Part shown: one piece after another, positions 35,691 through 44,519 of the stretch
Layout: every line of letters starts with the position of its first letter
Position numbering within the stretch: the stretch's first letter is position 1
Assembly (NCBI RefSeq): GCF_029028005.1
Contig: NZ_JAOTPO010000001.1
Coordinates: 186,001-250,000, forward strand
Source: Alkalihalobacterium chitinilyticum
Lineage (GTDB): Bacteria; Bacillota; Bacilli; Bacillales; Bacillaceae_F
DNA length: 64,000 nucleotides
Reading direction: 5' to 3'
Notes under the pieces: generated by a model
Told to the model about the DNA's origin: nothing
Seen by the model: the letters and a program-made list of their open reading frames with translations, nothing else
Database searches by the model: none
Made by a program: the position numbers and the translations under genes

Positions 35691-35725
35691 AAGAGGCAAC
35701 ACATTAAGTGTTAGCCTCTTTTTTA
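35691..35725 (+). terminator. Intrinsic terminator of fer
   Basis: AAGAGGC-AACAC ... GTGTT-A-GCCTCTT followed by TTTT on the plus strand, just after the fer stop. Confidence 0.85.
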
Positions 35726-35954
35726 TGTAGTTGTTCTCAATAACTAAGAAAAAAGAATCTTGAACCCTTTTATTCTTAAAAGCGATTTAAAATACTTTAA
35801 TTAAAATTTCATCGTTCTCTTCTCTTCGTTCGACCTTTTTCCAATGACCAAGTTGTCATGAACAATAAGGTGTTCGTTCATAGTTCTTCTCACTTAATTA
35901 TACCGATTTATTGTTAACGCAATGTTAAGTTATTTAAAAAAAATAAAACAAATG
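35726..35954. other. Intergenic region between fer and the FadR-type regulator
   Basis: No confident gene. On the minus strand, an ATG at 35881 opens a 26-codon ORF; a neighbouring frame ending at TAA 35787-35789 reads WKKVERREENDEILIKVF. One extra base would join them as a 31-residue peptide. This may be chance. Confidence 0.3.
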
Positions 35955-35990
35955 AATAAAGAAGTGCTGACACTTATTGTCAGCACTTCT
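35955..35990 (-). terminator. Intrinsic terminator of the FadR-type regulator gene
   Basis: GAAGTGCTGACA / TGTCAGCACTTC stem with a five-base loop and TTTATT tail on the minus strand, nine bases beyond the stop codon. Confidence 0.75.
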
Positions 35991-35998
35991 TTACACAA

Positions 35999-36715
35999 CT
36001 ACTCTTTAGTTATATTTGAAAATAACCCTTTTTCAACACCAACAATATGCTCCATCATTGCCTCATAAGCGCGTTGTTGATTTTTTTCTTTTATTGCTTC
36101 ATAGATGCGCAAATGCTCTTCATATAATTGGTTCATTTTACGTTGTTCTGAATATAAAAGCAGTTTTCTTGCCTCTCTCATTGATTGGTGCATCACATCG
36201 GAAACATTACCAACGAGTTTTGATAACATTTCATTTTTCGTCGCACTTACAATCGACTTATGAAAATCGACATCTGCTTTTTCGCCAATTGTACCGTCCC
36301 CCTCAGCTTGTTGCATTTCGTTAAGGGCCTGTTCCATTTGTTTTAAATCCTCTTCCGTTCGATTGAGTGCTGCAAGTGAAGCTGCACCTGTTTCAATCAC
36401 TTTTCTTATTTCGAAAAGTTCTCGCATATCTTCTTGTTGCATTAATTGAACGCCCGGAATAATACTGCCAATTAAGTCAAGATCAACCTTCTTTACGAAT
36501 GTTCCTTCTCCTTGACGCATTTCTATATATCCCATTGCTTTTAATGCACTTAAGGCTTCTCTTATTGCTGAACGTCCAACATTAAACTCCTCGGCTAATT
36601 GTTGAACAGAAGCTAACCTCTCACCAGGCTTTACTTCACCTTTTTTAATCATATCCATTAATTGTTCTGCGACAATTTCATAAATCTTCTTTGGCTTCAC
36701 CTTACGTATTGCCAC
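35999..36715 (-). CDS. GntR-family (FadR-subfamily) transcriptional regulator
   Basis: 238 residues. An N-terminal winged helix (about 1-75; VKPGERLASVQQLAEEF, GRSAIREALSALKAMG, RQGEGTF) and a C-terminal FCD ligand-binding domain (about 95-225) with metal-type histidines in DFHKSIV and the HLRIYEAI / HIVGVE segments. Close relatives include LutR, which controls lactate use; the ligand here is unknown. Start is GTG 36715 with AAGGTGG upstream. Monocistronic. Confidence 0.85.
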   Translation of the reverse strand: MAIRKVKPKKIYEIVAEQLMDMIKKGEVKPGERLASVQQLAEEFNVGRSAIREALSALKAMGYIEMRQGEGTFVKKVDLDLIGSIIPGVQLMQQEDMRELFEIRKVIETGAASLAALNRTEEDLKQMEQALNEMQQAEGDGTIGEKADVDFHKSIVSATKNEMLSKLVGNVSDVMHQSMREARKLLLYSEQRKMNQLYEEHLRIYEAIKEKNQQRAYEAMMEHIVGVEKGLFSNITKE

Positions 36716-36890
36716 GACTCCACCTTCTTTACTGTCATATCTCCTAATCTAACGCATTTCACTATTTGTTATATAGAGAGTTAAGGAAACGCTTTCGTAG
36801 TGAATATGAATAAATTGTACCGATAATATTACGAATTAGCAACAATTATTAACAATTCTCGGTTTCAGCTTAAGGTGAAGCCAGTGAGTT

Positions 36891-37973
36891 CTATAAGATG
36901 AGTCCTTCTAAAGCTAACAACACATTATTGGACCATATTTCAGAAAAAGAAGAAAGAGGAAGCGGGTTCGTGCCTACTCCAACCTCAATCGTAAAACCTG
37001 GACGCCCTGTTTCTTGAATAAACCAGTCCTTATAGCCCCCGTCACTCTCAGCGGTGTGAACAGGAACGTATGAACTGACCAGTGAGAGACGTTCAACCAT
37101 TTCTTTACTTTCCGCTGGTTCATAGCCCCTGTAACCCCAGTATATAACTTGGCCTTGGGAATGGAAAGCTAAAACGTGTGAGAAATTATGAGAACGTGTA
37201 AATTCATAAACTGCTCTAGCTTCAGGTTCTGTTAAAGGCGCAGTACCGCTATAATGCCTCGGCCAAGGTTGTTGAGGACTTTCATCTGCTTCTATCTCCC
37301 AACCAGCTGGCCATTGATGATTTAAGTCTACTCCTCTAATATTACTTGACCAGTGATCAAATTCCATAGCACCTTTATTAATTGTCAGTACGTCTTTATA
37401 CATTGGATGGTTAGGATAAATACCTTGCTGAACTAATTCAACACCATCTGGATTCACAAGAGGAACTATATATAAGGTAACTTCGTGAAAGAGCTTTTCA
37501 AGCTCATACCCATGCCACCTTTTTTTATTCTTATAGTGATGAAGCAGCTCTTCAATGAACGTCATTAAAAATTTACTCGTCAACCATTCATTTGCATGCC
37601 ATCCACCAGAATAAAAGATTTCCTTTTTTCCGTTCCCAATTTTAAAACTATACAAAGGATGCGACAAAACCGATTGACCAATTGTATTTATTGAAAGAAA
37701 ATTAGTAGAAATATAATCGTGGTAATTTTCTTGTAATGACTTAACATCCCGATCTAAATCGGTAGGGCCGTATTCACATAAACACTGAAAAGGTGAATTT
37801 CGTAATGTTAACTCTTTGGTGATTTCCGGTATTTCTAACACTTCTCCAGGAAAGATATAGGAATTTTCATTAAGAATTTGTCGGTTAAACAAAATCAAAT
37901 CAAAAGGTCTAATACCATACTTAACAGCTACTTTTCTAATCGTATCCCCTTTTTGAACAGTGTACGCTCTCAT
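36891..37973 (-). CDS. M14 zinc carboxypeptidase with N-terminal LysM domain
   Basis: About 360 residues. LysM at the N-terminus (RAYTVQKGDTIRKVAVKYG, about 1-47), then an M14 domain with zinc ligands in GGWHANEW (H, E) and AFHSQGQ (H), the substrate block VDLNHQWPAGW, and the catalytic glutamate in FTIEVGVG. It resembles gamma-D-glutamyl-meso-diaminopimelate endopeptidases (ENP1/YqgT) that trim spore or cell-wall peptides. There is no signal peptide, so it may work in the spore or be released by lysis. ATG 37973 has AGGAGG six bases upstream. Confidence 0.86.
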   Translation of the reverse strand: MRAYTVQKGDTIRKVAVKYGIRPFDLILFNRQILNENSYIFPGEVLEIPEITKELTLRNSPFQCLCEYGPTDLDRDVKSLQENYHDYISTNFLSINTIGQSVLSHPLYSFKIGNGKKEIFYSGGWHANEWLTSKFLMTFIEELLHHYKNKKRWHGYELEKLFHEVTLYIVPLVNPDGVELVQQGIYPNHPMYKDVLTINKGAMEFDHWSSNIRGVDLNHQWPAGWEIEADESPQQPWPRHYSGTAPLTEPEARAVYEFTRSHNFSHVLAFHSQGQVIYWGYRGYEPAESKEMVERLSLVSSYVPVHTAESDGGYKDWFIQETGRPGFTIEVGVGTNPLPLSSFSEIWSNNVLLALEGLIL

Positions 37974-38067
37974 AATCTCCCTCCTCACTTTACTTTATGA
38001 ACTTATTCTTAAAATAAGAAGTTTCAGATGCTATGAGTAAAGAGGGACTGCTTACTCTGCTTTAAAA

Positions 38068-38088
38068 TGATCAATTGAATTGTGATCA
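38068..38088 (+). promoter_or_regulatory. Inverted repeat, possible operator
   Basis: TGATCA-ATT...AATTG-TGATCA, a near-palindrome of 21 bases between the M14 gene and a small plus-strand ORF. No known regulator is matched. Confidence 0.35.
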
Positions 38089-38104
38089 AAGAGGGGATAC
38101 ATGT

Positions 38105-38242
38105 GTGGTAAATCTTCAGAAGGCCATACGGGTCTTAACAGAGTATGAAGAGCTAGATGTTGTTCCTACTACACCTGAAGAAGTTGAAAAAACTGCATAT
38201 TATTACTTTCCATGTAAATTAAAAGAGAGAAGGCAAGCTTAG
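38105..38242 (+). CDS. Hypothetical 45-residue protein
   Basis: A GTG-started ORF with AGAGGGG eight bases upstream. The 45 residues (LTEYEELDVV, TPEEVEKTAYYYFPC) have a plausible composition with a balanced charge and a single cysteine. The 3' end lies in an imperfect inverted repeat. The family is not recognised. A competing ATG four bases upstream opens only 13 codons. Confidence 0.5.
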   Translation: MVNLQKAIRVLTEYEELDVVPTTPEEVEKTAYYYFPCKLKERRQA

Positions 38243-38340
38243 TTAGTCTTTAAATCCTTATCTATTAGTTTCAATTACAAATTAATTGTCACTTCTATAT
38301 ATGATAAGGAAGATTTAAAACTAAAGCTGCCTTCTCTTTG
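38221..38340. repeat. Long imperfect inverted repeat
   Basis: AAAGAGAGAAGGCAAGCTTAGTT...TTTAAATCCTTATC (38221-38262) pairs, with small bulges, with GATAAGGAAGATTTAAA...CTGCCTTCTCTTT (38305-38339). It lies between the converging 45-residue ORF and the M23 gene and could terminate both, but it is much longer than a usual terminator. Confidence 0.55.
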
Positions 38341-38344
38341 TTTA

Positions 38345-39340
38345 TTATTCTGTCACTTGGAGAACATCACCTGGGAAAATGAGGTCCCCTTTCAAGTCAT
38401 TGTGTGCTCTTATCGTTGCAATAGAAACACTATATTCGTTTGCAATTCCATGAAGAGTTTCACCAGCCTTTACAACATGAACTAATTCATTTTCTTCCGT
38501 GTAAACAATTAAATTTTGTTCGACATGAATGAACTCATTTTCAAGTTCATTCCATTTTTTTAGTTGGTCGACGGAAACTTGGTGTTGTTGCGCTAAGCTC
38601 CACAATGTGTCCCCTTTTTCAACTGTAAGAGTTATTGGCTGATCTGTAATATCAGTTATTTGCTCTTTAGATGTATCACCCTTGTTGATCGGAAACTTTG
38701 TTGTCTTATTCGAATATGTAAAATGTTGCTCATTCACTACTTCTTCATTCTCATCTTGAATTAGTTGATATCTCGCTGACAGTACCTCTTGGAATTCATC
38801 TTCTGCATTTTTTTCGTCTATACCCGCGACTAATGAATTCGGTTCATCCTTCAAAACGAGTAATGGGTCAATCGAGTTCGTTTTTCTTAAATTCCATTCC
38901 CCGACATGCACTTCAAAATGCAGGTGGTTCCCTGAAGATCGTCCTGTATTCCCAACTGTACCGATAACTTGTCCTTGTTTTACAAAGTCTCCTTCACTGA
39001 CATACCGCTCATGCATATGGGCATAGATCGTTTCTAGCCCCGCATCATGCTTAACAAAAATAACATTACCATATGTATCCGAGTAGTATGACCTCGAGAC
39101 AGTTCCTTCTTTTATGGATACAATTGGAGTCCCTTCAGGAGCAGCAATGTCGATACCAAAATGACGTCCGCCCCTTGTTCCATAATGATCAGAAATATCA
39201 CCTTCAGTTGGCCATATTAAAGAATTGATTAACTCTTCTTCTATTGTTTTTGCATAAGCAGGAACTGTTCCTATGAATAGAATACCGACCAAACCGATAA
39301 CCGCTCCTGCAATCCATATTCGTCTAAAATAGTCTACCAT
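38345..39340 (-). CDS. Secreted M23 metallopeptidase with two C-terminal LysM domains
   Basis: 331 residues. Signal peptide (about 1-30, ending VPAYA), M23 LytM-type domain (about 40-165; zinc ligands H60 and D64 in GGRHFGIDI, H141 in NHLHFEVH), and two LysM repeats (about 237-285 and 290-331; EKGDTLWSLAQQH, KAGETLHGIANEYS). It probably cuts peptide cross-bridges in the spore or mother-cell wall, resembling SpoIIQ-like or cortex-associated M23 proteins. A sigma-G/F-like promoter is just upstream, so expression in the forespore is inferred. Confidence 0.88.
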   Translation of the reverse strand: MVDYFRRIWIAGAVIGLVGILFIGTVPAYAKTIEEELINSLIWPTEGDISDHYGTRGGRHFGIDIAAPEGTPIVSIKEGTVSRSYYSDTYGNVIFVKHDAGLETIYAHMHERYVSEGDFVKQGQVIGTVGNTGRSSGNHLHFEVHVGEWNLRKTNSIDPLLVLKDEPNSLVAGIDEKNAEDEFQEVLSARYQLIQDENEEVVNEQHFTYSNKTTKFPINKGDTSKEQITDITDQPITLTVEKGDTLWSLAQQHQVSVDQLKKWNELENEFIHVEQNLIVYTEENELVHVVKAGETLHGIANEYSVSIATIRAHNDLKGDLIFPGDVLQVTE

Positions 39341-39385
39341 GCTTGCCTCCTTAATTTTTCCTTAAAGGTTCACAGACAATCTTTA

Positions 39386-39415
39386 TAGTATGGAGGCTTG
39401 CCCATTTTTATTACA
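39386..39415 (-). promoter_or_regulatory. Sigma-G/F-like promoter
   Basis: TGTAAT (39415-39410), 17 bases, CATACTA (39392-39386). The -10 is identical to the sigma-G consensus. It lies between gerC and the M23 gene. Confidence 0.45.
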
Positions 39416-39427
39416 ACTTTTTTTAGT

Positions 39428-40522
39428 TTATTCAATTGCCCCTGAATGGATGATTTGGACATTAAAATTAAATTCTACATCGATATCTTGATACATTTCT
39501 TCCCACTTTTCTGGTTGCCAATTCCTCGTTCGACTTCGATATTGCTCACCAAGCCCAAGCGGATCAATTTTTAATTCCTTAAATTTTGTAATTAATATTT
39601 CAGCTTTCTTAACCTTTTCTTCTTTCATCTCTTTTTCCAATTTTGGTATGAAACCCGGATCATCGATATTAATACGTTCAGAAGAGTCGGTAATTTCCCC
39701 CTTTACATGAACATGATAGATAAATGTTGGAGTTTCACCTCTATTTTCCATCTTCACTCTATATGTCGATGTAATATTTTCAACAGTGACAACTAAATCT
39801 CCCCCTTCATGAGTAACTATGTGCTGTTGGGTACCATGTTTGCCTCGCACGGTTAAATACCTTAACATATAGGATTCTTGTAAATTAATTTGAGCAACAT
39901 ATTTATCATGATCAAACAGTGCCGTGCCGATTATGTTTAATTCATCTTCACCCTTAATTAACGGCAAGTAGGCATCTCTGCCATCATTGTACATGCTGTA
40001 AAGAAAAAGGTGTAAATTAGTAGGGGGGATAGCCAGTTGTTGAACGTGATCAATTAAATCAGGGATATATACTCCAACGCGGTCTTCATTTTCATCGACT
40101 GTATTGAAAATATCTTTCGCCTTGTCAACAGAAACAGCCAATTGAACACGATTCGGAACATCAGGATTTCTATATAAAGCATCTGCAAGATGTTCGATGC
40201 CATTTTCAGCAATCGTACTACTGAATATATATACTCGAGACTGACCTAATTTAATTGGACGTTGACTTTTCATATTGATTTGTTCAATCGCCCCATTCGT
40301 TGTTCGACCTATTCCTGTTAATATTTGAGAAAACAAGGCACTTTCTTCTCCTTGTTCCACAAAGTTTGGAAAAGCTGCTGTTAATTCAAGTTGATCTCCT
40401 TCTGCTTCGTCGTAGGCCATTCCATGAACCAATGACAACTCTTCGATAATATTCGTTTCTACACAACCTGTTAGAACGAAGAGAATTATGCAAATTAGGA
40501 TGATCCATTTACATTGATTCAT
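39428..40522 (-). CDS. gerC: Spore germination lipoprotein, Ger(x)C family
   Basis: 364 residues. Lipoprotein signal with lipobox VLTGC (C20), then the Ger(x)C domain: VEQGEESALFSQILTGIG, SRVYIFSS, and RNPDVPNR near residue 125. It is the C component of a germinant receptor on the outer face of the spore inner membrane. It overlaps the end of gerB by 14 bases and completes an A-B-C receptor operon. The germinant is unknown. Confidence 0.93.
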   Translation of the reverse strand: MNQCKWIILICIILFVLTGCVETNIIEELSLVHGMAYDEAEGDQLELTAAFPNFVEQGEESALFSQILTGIGRTTNGAIEQINMKSQRPIKLGQSRVYIFSSTIAENGIEHLADALYRNPDVPNRVQLAVSVDKAKDIFNTVDENEDRVGVYIPDLIDHVQQLAIPPTNLHLFLYSMYNDGRDAYLPLIKGEDELNIIGTALFDHDKYVAQINLQESYMLRYLTVRGKHGTQQHIVTHEGGDLVVTVENITSTYRVKMENRGETPTFIYHVHVKGEITDSSERINIDDPGFIPKLEKEMKEEKVKKAEILITKFKELKIDPLGLGEQYRSRTRNWQPEKWEEMYQDIDVEFNFNVQIIHSGAIE

Positions 40523-41615
40523 TTTGACCTTTCCTCACTTTCATAACAAGTTGCTGAATAATGAATAAAATGGGGATATAAAAAAAAACAACGCCGAAAC
40601 CAATCAGAGAGAAATATTCATTCAACATATTTACACTTTCCCGGCCTTCTACCAGCGCTGTCATGACTACTAATAGGAGTAAAACGGGTAGTAATAATTT
40701 CTTATGCTGAATATTGAAAAGACGTTTACACCCTCTAGTTGCAGCCCATACGGCTAATGCAATATTGGGTGCGACAATAATCATCCATAATGAAATGCTT
40801 ATATATTCAAATCGTTCAATAAATGGGAGTTCTACAATTTTATACAAAGTTAAAGTAGCCCAAATCGTTCGGTTTAATTGTTCCTCACTATAAAAAACTA
40901 AGCTAATAACCATTAAGATTGTATAAATAAATGTGGTATAAAGTGCTCCTAGTTGAGCCCACCTTTGTGAGTCTTTGCTATGCTTTAAAAATGGGTAATA
41001 CATTAATAACAATTCAAACCCTAAAAAGGATAAGGTTGTATCTTTTGCACCCATTAACATCTCTCCAACAGAATGTCTCCAAATCGGTAATAGATTAATG
41101 ATATTGGCAAACTCAAGGGGAAGGATTAGCAAGAGAAATAACGGTATTGGAATGAAAACACTAATAACAGCCATTCCTATGACAGCCCGAAATCCACCGC
41201 TTATGAGATACCAAAGTAACAAAACAGCTATTGTACTAAAAAACCATGTTGGAATTTCAGCAAACATCCATACCTGAACAACTTCAATAAATGTTCTCAG
41301 TACAACTAAAGCTAGCCCAAAAAAATAACTGATTAAGAGAAAGCTTAATAAGCCGCCAAACCATTTACCAAACAATTGTTGGTGAACGTAGACGATATCA
41401 CCGCCACTATTATTTAATATTTTGTAGATCATCCAAATTAACAGGTGGACAATAATTCCTGCTATGATTACTGCAATCCATCCGTCAAATCCAGCCGTTT
41501 TAACAACGATCCGTTGATAACCTAAAATCCCAACACCAACTTGCATCGCATGGATAATAAAAAATACTAAATAAGAAGAAACTTGGACATTTTCTCTTAC
41601 TTTTGTGGGATTCAC
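40509..41615 (-). CDS. gerB: Spore germination permease-like protein, GerB family
   Basis: 368 residues and about ten membrane segments. A member of the GerAB/APC-type family that forms the B component of a germinant receptor and is the likely ligand-binding part. GTG start 41615 with AAGGAGGTGAC upstream. It follows gerA by 31 bases. Confidence 0.92.
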   Translation of the reverse strand: MNPTKVRENVQVSSYLVFFIIHAMQVGVGILGYQRIVVKTAGFDGWIAVIIAGIIVHLLIWMIYKILNNSGGDIVYVHQQLFGKWFGGLLSFLLISYFFGLALVVLRTFIEVVQVWMFAEIPTWFFSTIAVLLLWYLISGGFRAVIGMAVISVFIPIPLFLLLILPLEFANIINLLPIWRHSVGEMLMGAKDTTLSFLGFELLLMYYPFLKHSKDSQRWAQLGALYTTFIYTILMVISLVFYSEEQLNRTIWATLTLYKIVELPFIERFEYISISLWMIIVAPNIALAVWAATRGCKRLFNIQHKKLLLPVLLLLVVMTALVEGRESVNMLNEYFSLIGFGVVFFYIPILFIIQQLVMKVRKGQNESM

Positions 41616-41646
41616 CTACGTCACCTCCTTATCCTTATTTGAAATG

Positions 41647-43152
41647 TTATTCGTCGATATCTTTTGTTTTCTTCACTCTAGACGCGTTAAATCGTTTTGT
41701 GTCTTTGGGTCTCATCATGACTGGACGTGAAGAAAAGAAAGTAAACGGTAATCTAAAAAACGCATCTTTCCAATCTCTTAATCGGAGTGGATAGACGGGT
41801 TCTAAATACGGTCTTCCTAAAGAGGTTAAACGAATTAAATGCGCAGCAGTAAAGAGTAAACAAATGACGATCCCAATCCCACCCAAAAATGCAGCAAAGA
41901 TCATAATCGGGAAACGAATAATTCTTATCGTGTTACCCATTTGATATACGGGGGTTGTAAAAGATGCTAGTGCAGATAAGGCGACAATAATTAATAAAAT
42001 GTTACTCGTCAACCCTGCTTCTACTGATGCTTGTCCAATTACAATTCCTCCAACAATACCAATCGTTTGACCTACTTTTGTCGGTAGTCTGGCCCCTGCT
42101 TCGCGTAAAAGTTCAATCGTAAATTCTAAAAATAAAGCTTCAACGATCGGCGGGAACGGAATATTGCTTCGTGACGCAATAATGGTTGCCAGTAGATCTT
42201 TTGGGATCAGTTCATAATGAAAAGTTATGACTGCGATATAAACGGGAGCAGCAAGTATAGAGAATGTTACTGCAAAAAAGCGAAGAATTCTCACAAATGA
42301 AGCAATATGCCAAGGTAAGTAATAATCTTCAAGCGAAGAGAAAAACTCTACGAGTGTCGTTGGACCGAAAAAAGCTTCAGGAGAATTATCACTCATCACA
42401 ACTACTTTTCCTTCCGTTAGTGCACCAGAAACCCGATCTGGTCTTTCCGTATTAACATACTGCGGAAAAATAGATAGTGTACTATCTGATACCATTTGAT
42501 TTAGCATCGAACTATCAAGAATTTGATCAAATTCAATATCTTCTAGCCGTTGCATCATTGTTTTTACATTTTCTTGATCTGCAATTCCTTCTATGAAAAG
42601 AACAGCTACTTTCGTTTTTGTTATTTTTCCTACTTCAAGCTCTTTTATTTGAAGATTTGGCAAAGGTAATCGTTTACGAATTAAATTAATATTTGTATCT
42701 AAAGACTCGATAAATGATTCTTGTGGACCGGTAACCGTAAATTCAACTTCTGGCATACCCACATCTCGTTCAAAGTTAACACTCGCTTCAATAAGCATAC
42801 ATTTATTCTTATCTGCCAAAAGTTGAACGAGGATATACCCTTGTAAGACCTTATTTTTTATTTCTTTTACGTCACTAGTAATTGAGATCTCCTCAATAGG
42901 TATTTTATCTTTAAGTATTTCTAGACCGTCAGTAATGTACTTATTAATGTATGGAAGTACATCCTTATGCAGACGGTCTGGATCGACTAGCGTGGAAAAA
43001 AACATGATCTTATATGGAACTTCGTTATTTTGGTGTTCATACATACTAAAATCCGTAGACTTTTTGAATGTATTTAGTACCGACATAAGGGTTTCCTGTT
43101 GCTTTTGACTACTATGCATATGTCTTGTCAACCATTTTAAAAACATAGCCAC
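41647..43152 (-). CDS. gerA: Spore germination protein, GerA family
   Basis: 501 residues. N-terminal soluble domain (about 1-260; EGIADQENVKTMMQRLEDIEFDQILDS-type block, EGKVVVMSDNSPEAFFGP) and a membrane domain with four to five segments (about 290-460; FTIELLREAGARLPTKVGQTIG and GRPYLEPVYPLRLRDWKDAFFRLP are conserved). It is the A component of the germinant receptor; A and B together form the channel complex. First gene of the ger operon with a sigma-G-like promoter. Confidence 0.94.
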   Translation of the reverse strand: MAMFLKWLTRHMHSSQKQQETLMSVLNTFKKSTDFSMYEHQNNEVPYKIMFFSTLVDPDRLHKDVLPYINKYITDGLEILKDKIPIEEISITSDVKEIKNKVLQGYILVQLLADKNKCMLIEASVNFERDVGMPEVEFTVTGPQESFIESLDTNINLIRKRLPLPNLQIKELEVGKITKTKVAVLFIEGIADQENVKTMMQRLEDIEFDQILDSSMLNQMVSDSTLSIFPQYVNTERPDRVSGALTEGKVVVMSDNSPEAFFGPTTLVEFFSSLEDYYLPWHIASFVRILRFFAVTFSILAAPVYIAVITFHYELIPKDLLATIIASRSNIPFPPIVEALFLEFTIELLREAGARLPTKVGQTIGIVGGIVIGQASVEAGLTSNILLIIVALSALASFTTPVYQMGNTIRIIRFPIMIFAAFLGGIGIVICLLFTAAHLIRLTSLGRPYLEPVYPLRLRDWKDAFFRLPFTFFSSRPVMMRPKDTKRFNASRVKKTKDIDE

Positions 43153-43185
43153 TTCTCCTAGCCTTACTAACTATAGTTTGGTCTT

Positions 43186-43216
43186 TAGTATTAGAAAGCA
43201 GTGGAAATGTTATTCC
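43186..43216 (-). promoter_or_regulatory. Sigma-G-like promoter of the ger operon
   Basis: GGAATA (43216-43211), 17 bases, TAATACTA (43193-43186), about 35 bases before gerA. It fits the forespore sigma-G consensus TGAATA-N17-CATACTA at most positions, as expected for a germinant receptor operon. Confidence 0.6.
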
Positions 43217-43292
43217 AATCTGGAAAAGTTCAGCTTACTAATTAAATATGAGAAATTAAGTTTAACGTTACCAATTAAACCATACAGCACAC

Positions 43293-43362
43293 AAAAAGAA
43301 GCTAACCAGCATCTTGGTACTCTCACCTTACCGAGAGTCTAATTGCCTAGTTAGCTTCTTTT
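43293..43362 (-). terminator. Structured terminator between the VanW-like gene and gerA
   Basis: AAAAGAAGCTAAC pairs with GTTAGCTTCTTTT; inside is a second perfect hairpin ACTCTC-GGTAAGGT-GAGAGT and a small CCA/TGG. A T-rich tail follows on the minus strand. It probably ends the VanW-like gene. It is more complex than usual. Confidence 0.65.
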
Positions 43363-43385
43363 CAAATTCCTTTTAGTAACTTTCT

Positions 43386-44339
43386 TTATTGTATTGATGC
43401 AATTAACTGATCTTTATTATGTGATGAGAAAACTTCAACTGTTATTTTTCCAGAACTTAAAGAGACATTTGTTTTTAATAGGACTGGAATATTGTAAGGA
43501 TTCGTAAAAACAAAATCAGGTCCGCCCCATGAAACAGTTGCATCTCGGTTTGCGGGAACATAACCGATTTCTCTAGAATGAGTATACCTCTCGATGACTT
43601 CTAATCCAGCAGCATCAATCGCATTAAATAACGTTGAGGAGGTTTGACAGATTCCCCCGCCGATACCCATAACAAATTCCTCATTCACTATTTCTTTCGC
43701 TTCGCGATAGCCTCTTTCAACCGTTCGTTGACCAACAACATTATTAAATGAAAATTGATCACCTGGACCTAATACATAATGCTGGATGGCTTCGGCTGAT
43801 AATTTTATATTTACGGAACGCCCTTCTACACTCGGATTAAAGTGAGTAGAGAAAGACCCAATGGAAACATCTAATATGTTAGCTAATTGATCTTCAGAAA
43901 CGCTGGGTTCCTTTTCATAGATCGGGAGAATAACTTCTCGATCCCGGTAATCTAATTGTTGAATTTTTGAGACTAGTTCTTTCTCTGATAAAATGACTTG
44001 GTTTTGTCCTGATATAATATTATAATTCAAATCAATTGTTGGGTTGCGCATCGGCTGGTCGATGGTTCGAGCTAATTTGGCAGCAAATTGTGCTAAAGCA
44101 ATCTCATCTAATTCATCCAAATCAGGAATATAACCAAAGTCATTTAACAAGATCGTTTCCTGCTCATTCGTTCGCTCATCAATTAATGCAACTTCCCATT
44201 TTACCGGCTTTTTATAATACTCTACTTCATTCCCGACTAGTCCATGGTTCCTCAAACTTTTTTCTTCTGCAGCTGCAAATGAAGTAAACAAGAAACAAAA
44301 ACTAAATAAAACAACAAAATAGACCCAGTATCTTTTCAA
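43386..44339 (-). CDS. VanW family protein
   Basis: 317 residues. Signal peptide (about 1-24, ending AAAEE), a middle region, and the VanW domain (about 160-290) with FSTHF, GDQFSFNNVVG, GGGICQTSSTLFNA and NPYNIPVLLKT. The biochemical role of VanW proteins is not settled; they occur in cell-wall and spore contexts. Position next to the ger operon and the peptidases suggests a spore envelope role (inferred). Confidence 0.85.
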   Translation of the reverse strand: MKRYWVYFVVLFSFCFLFTSFAAAEEKSLRNHGLVGNEVEYYKKPVKWEVALIDERTNEQETILLNDFGYIPDLDELDEIALAQFAAKLARTIDQPMRNPTIDLNYNIISGQNQVILSEKELVSKIQQLDYRDREVILPIYEKEPSVSEDQLANILDVSIGSFSTHFNPSVEGRSVNIKLSAEAIQHYVLGPGDQFSFNNVVGQRTVERGYREAKEIVNEEFVMGIGGGICQTSSTLFNAIDAAGLEVIERYTHSREIGYVPANRDATVSWGGPDFVFTNPYNIPVLLKTNVSLSSGKITVEVFSSHNKDQLIASIQ

Positions 44340-44481
44340 CCTTACTCCCCCTTTTGTAACATTCCCAACGTTAATGTATGTAGGATAATTATGGAAATGA
44401 ACAAAAAAATAAAATAAATTTTCTTCTATCTATAAGACGTATTTTACCACTAAAATGTTTCGTTTTTTCGGAATTTTCTAA

Positions 44482-44511
44482 GAAAAAAACACGTCAATTT
44501 TCGACGTGTTT
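44482..44511 (-). terminator. Intrinsic terminator of the B12 operon
   Basis: AACACGTC / GACGTGTT stem with a seven-base loop and a T7 run on the minus strand, nine bases past the cobO stop. Confidence 0.85.
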
Positions 44512-44519
44512 CGCACATT

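Noticed and set aside
36784-36797. cre box (AGGAAACGCTTTCG) upstream of the FadR-type regulator
   Set aside because: The core is palindromic but the outer positions deviate from the consensus at several places; not strong enough to list as a site.
43293-43362. c-di-GMP class I riboswitch
   Set aside because: GGTAAGGTGAGAG loosely recalls the aptamer, but the conserved GGCAAACC and GCAAAGCC blocks are missing and the element is too short.
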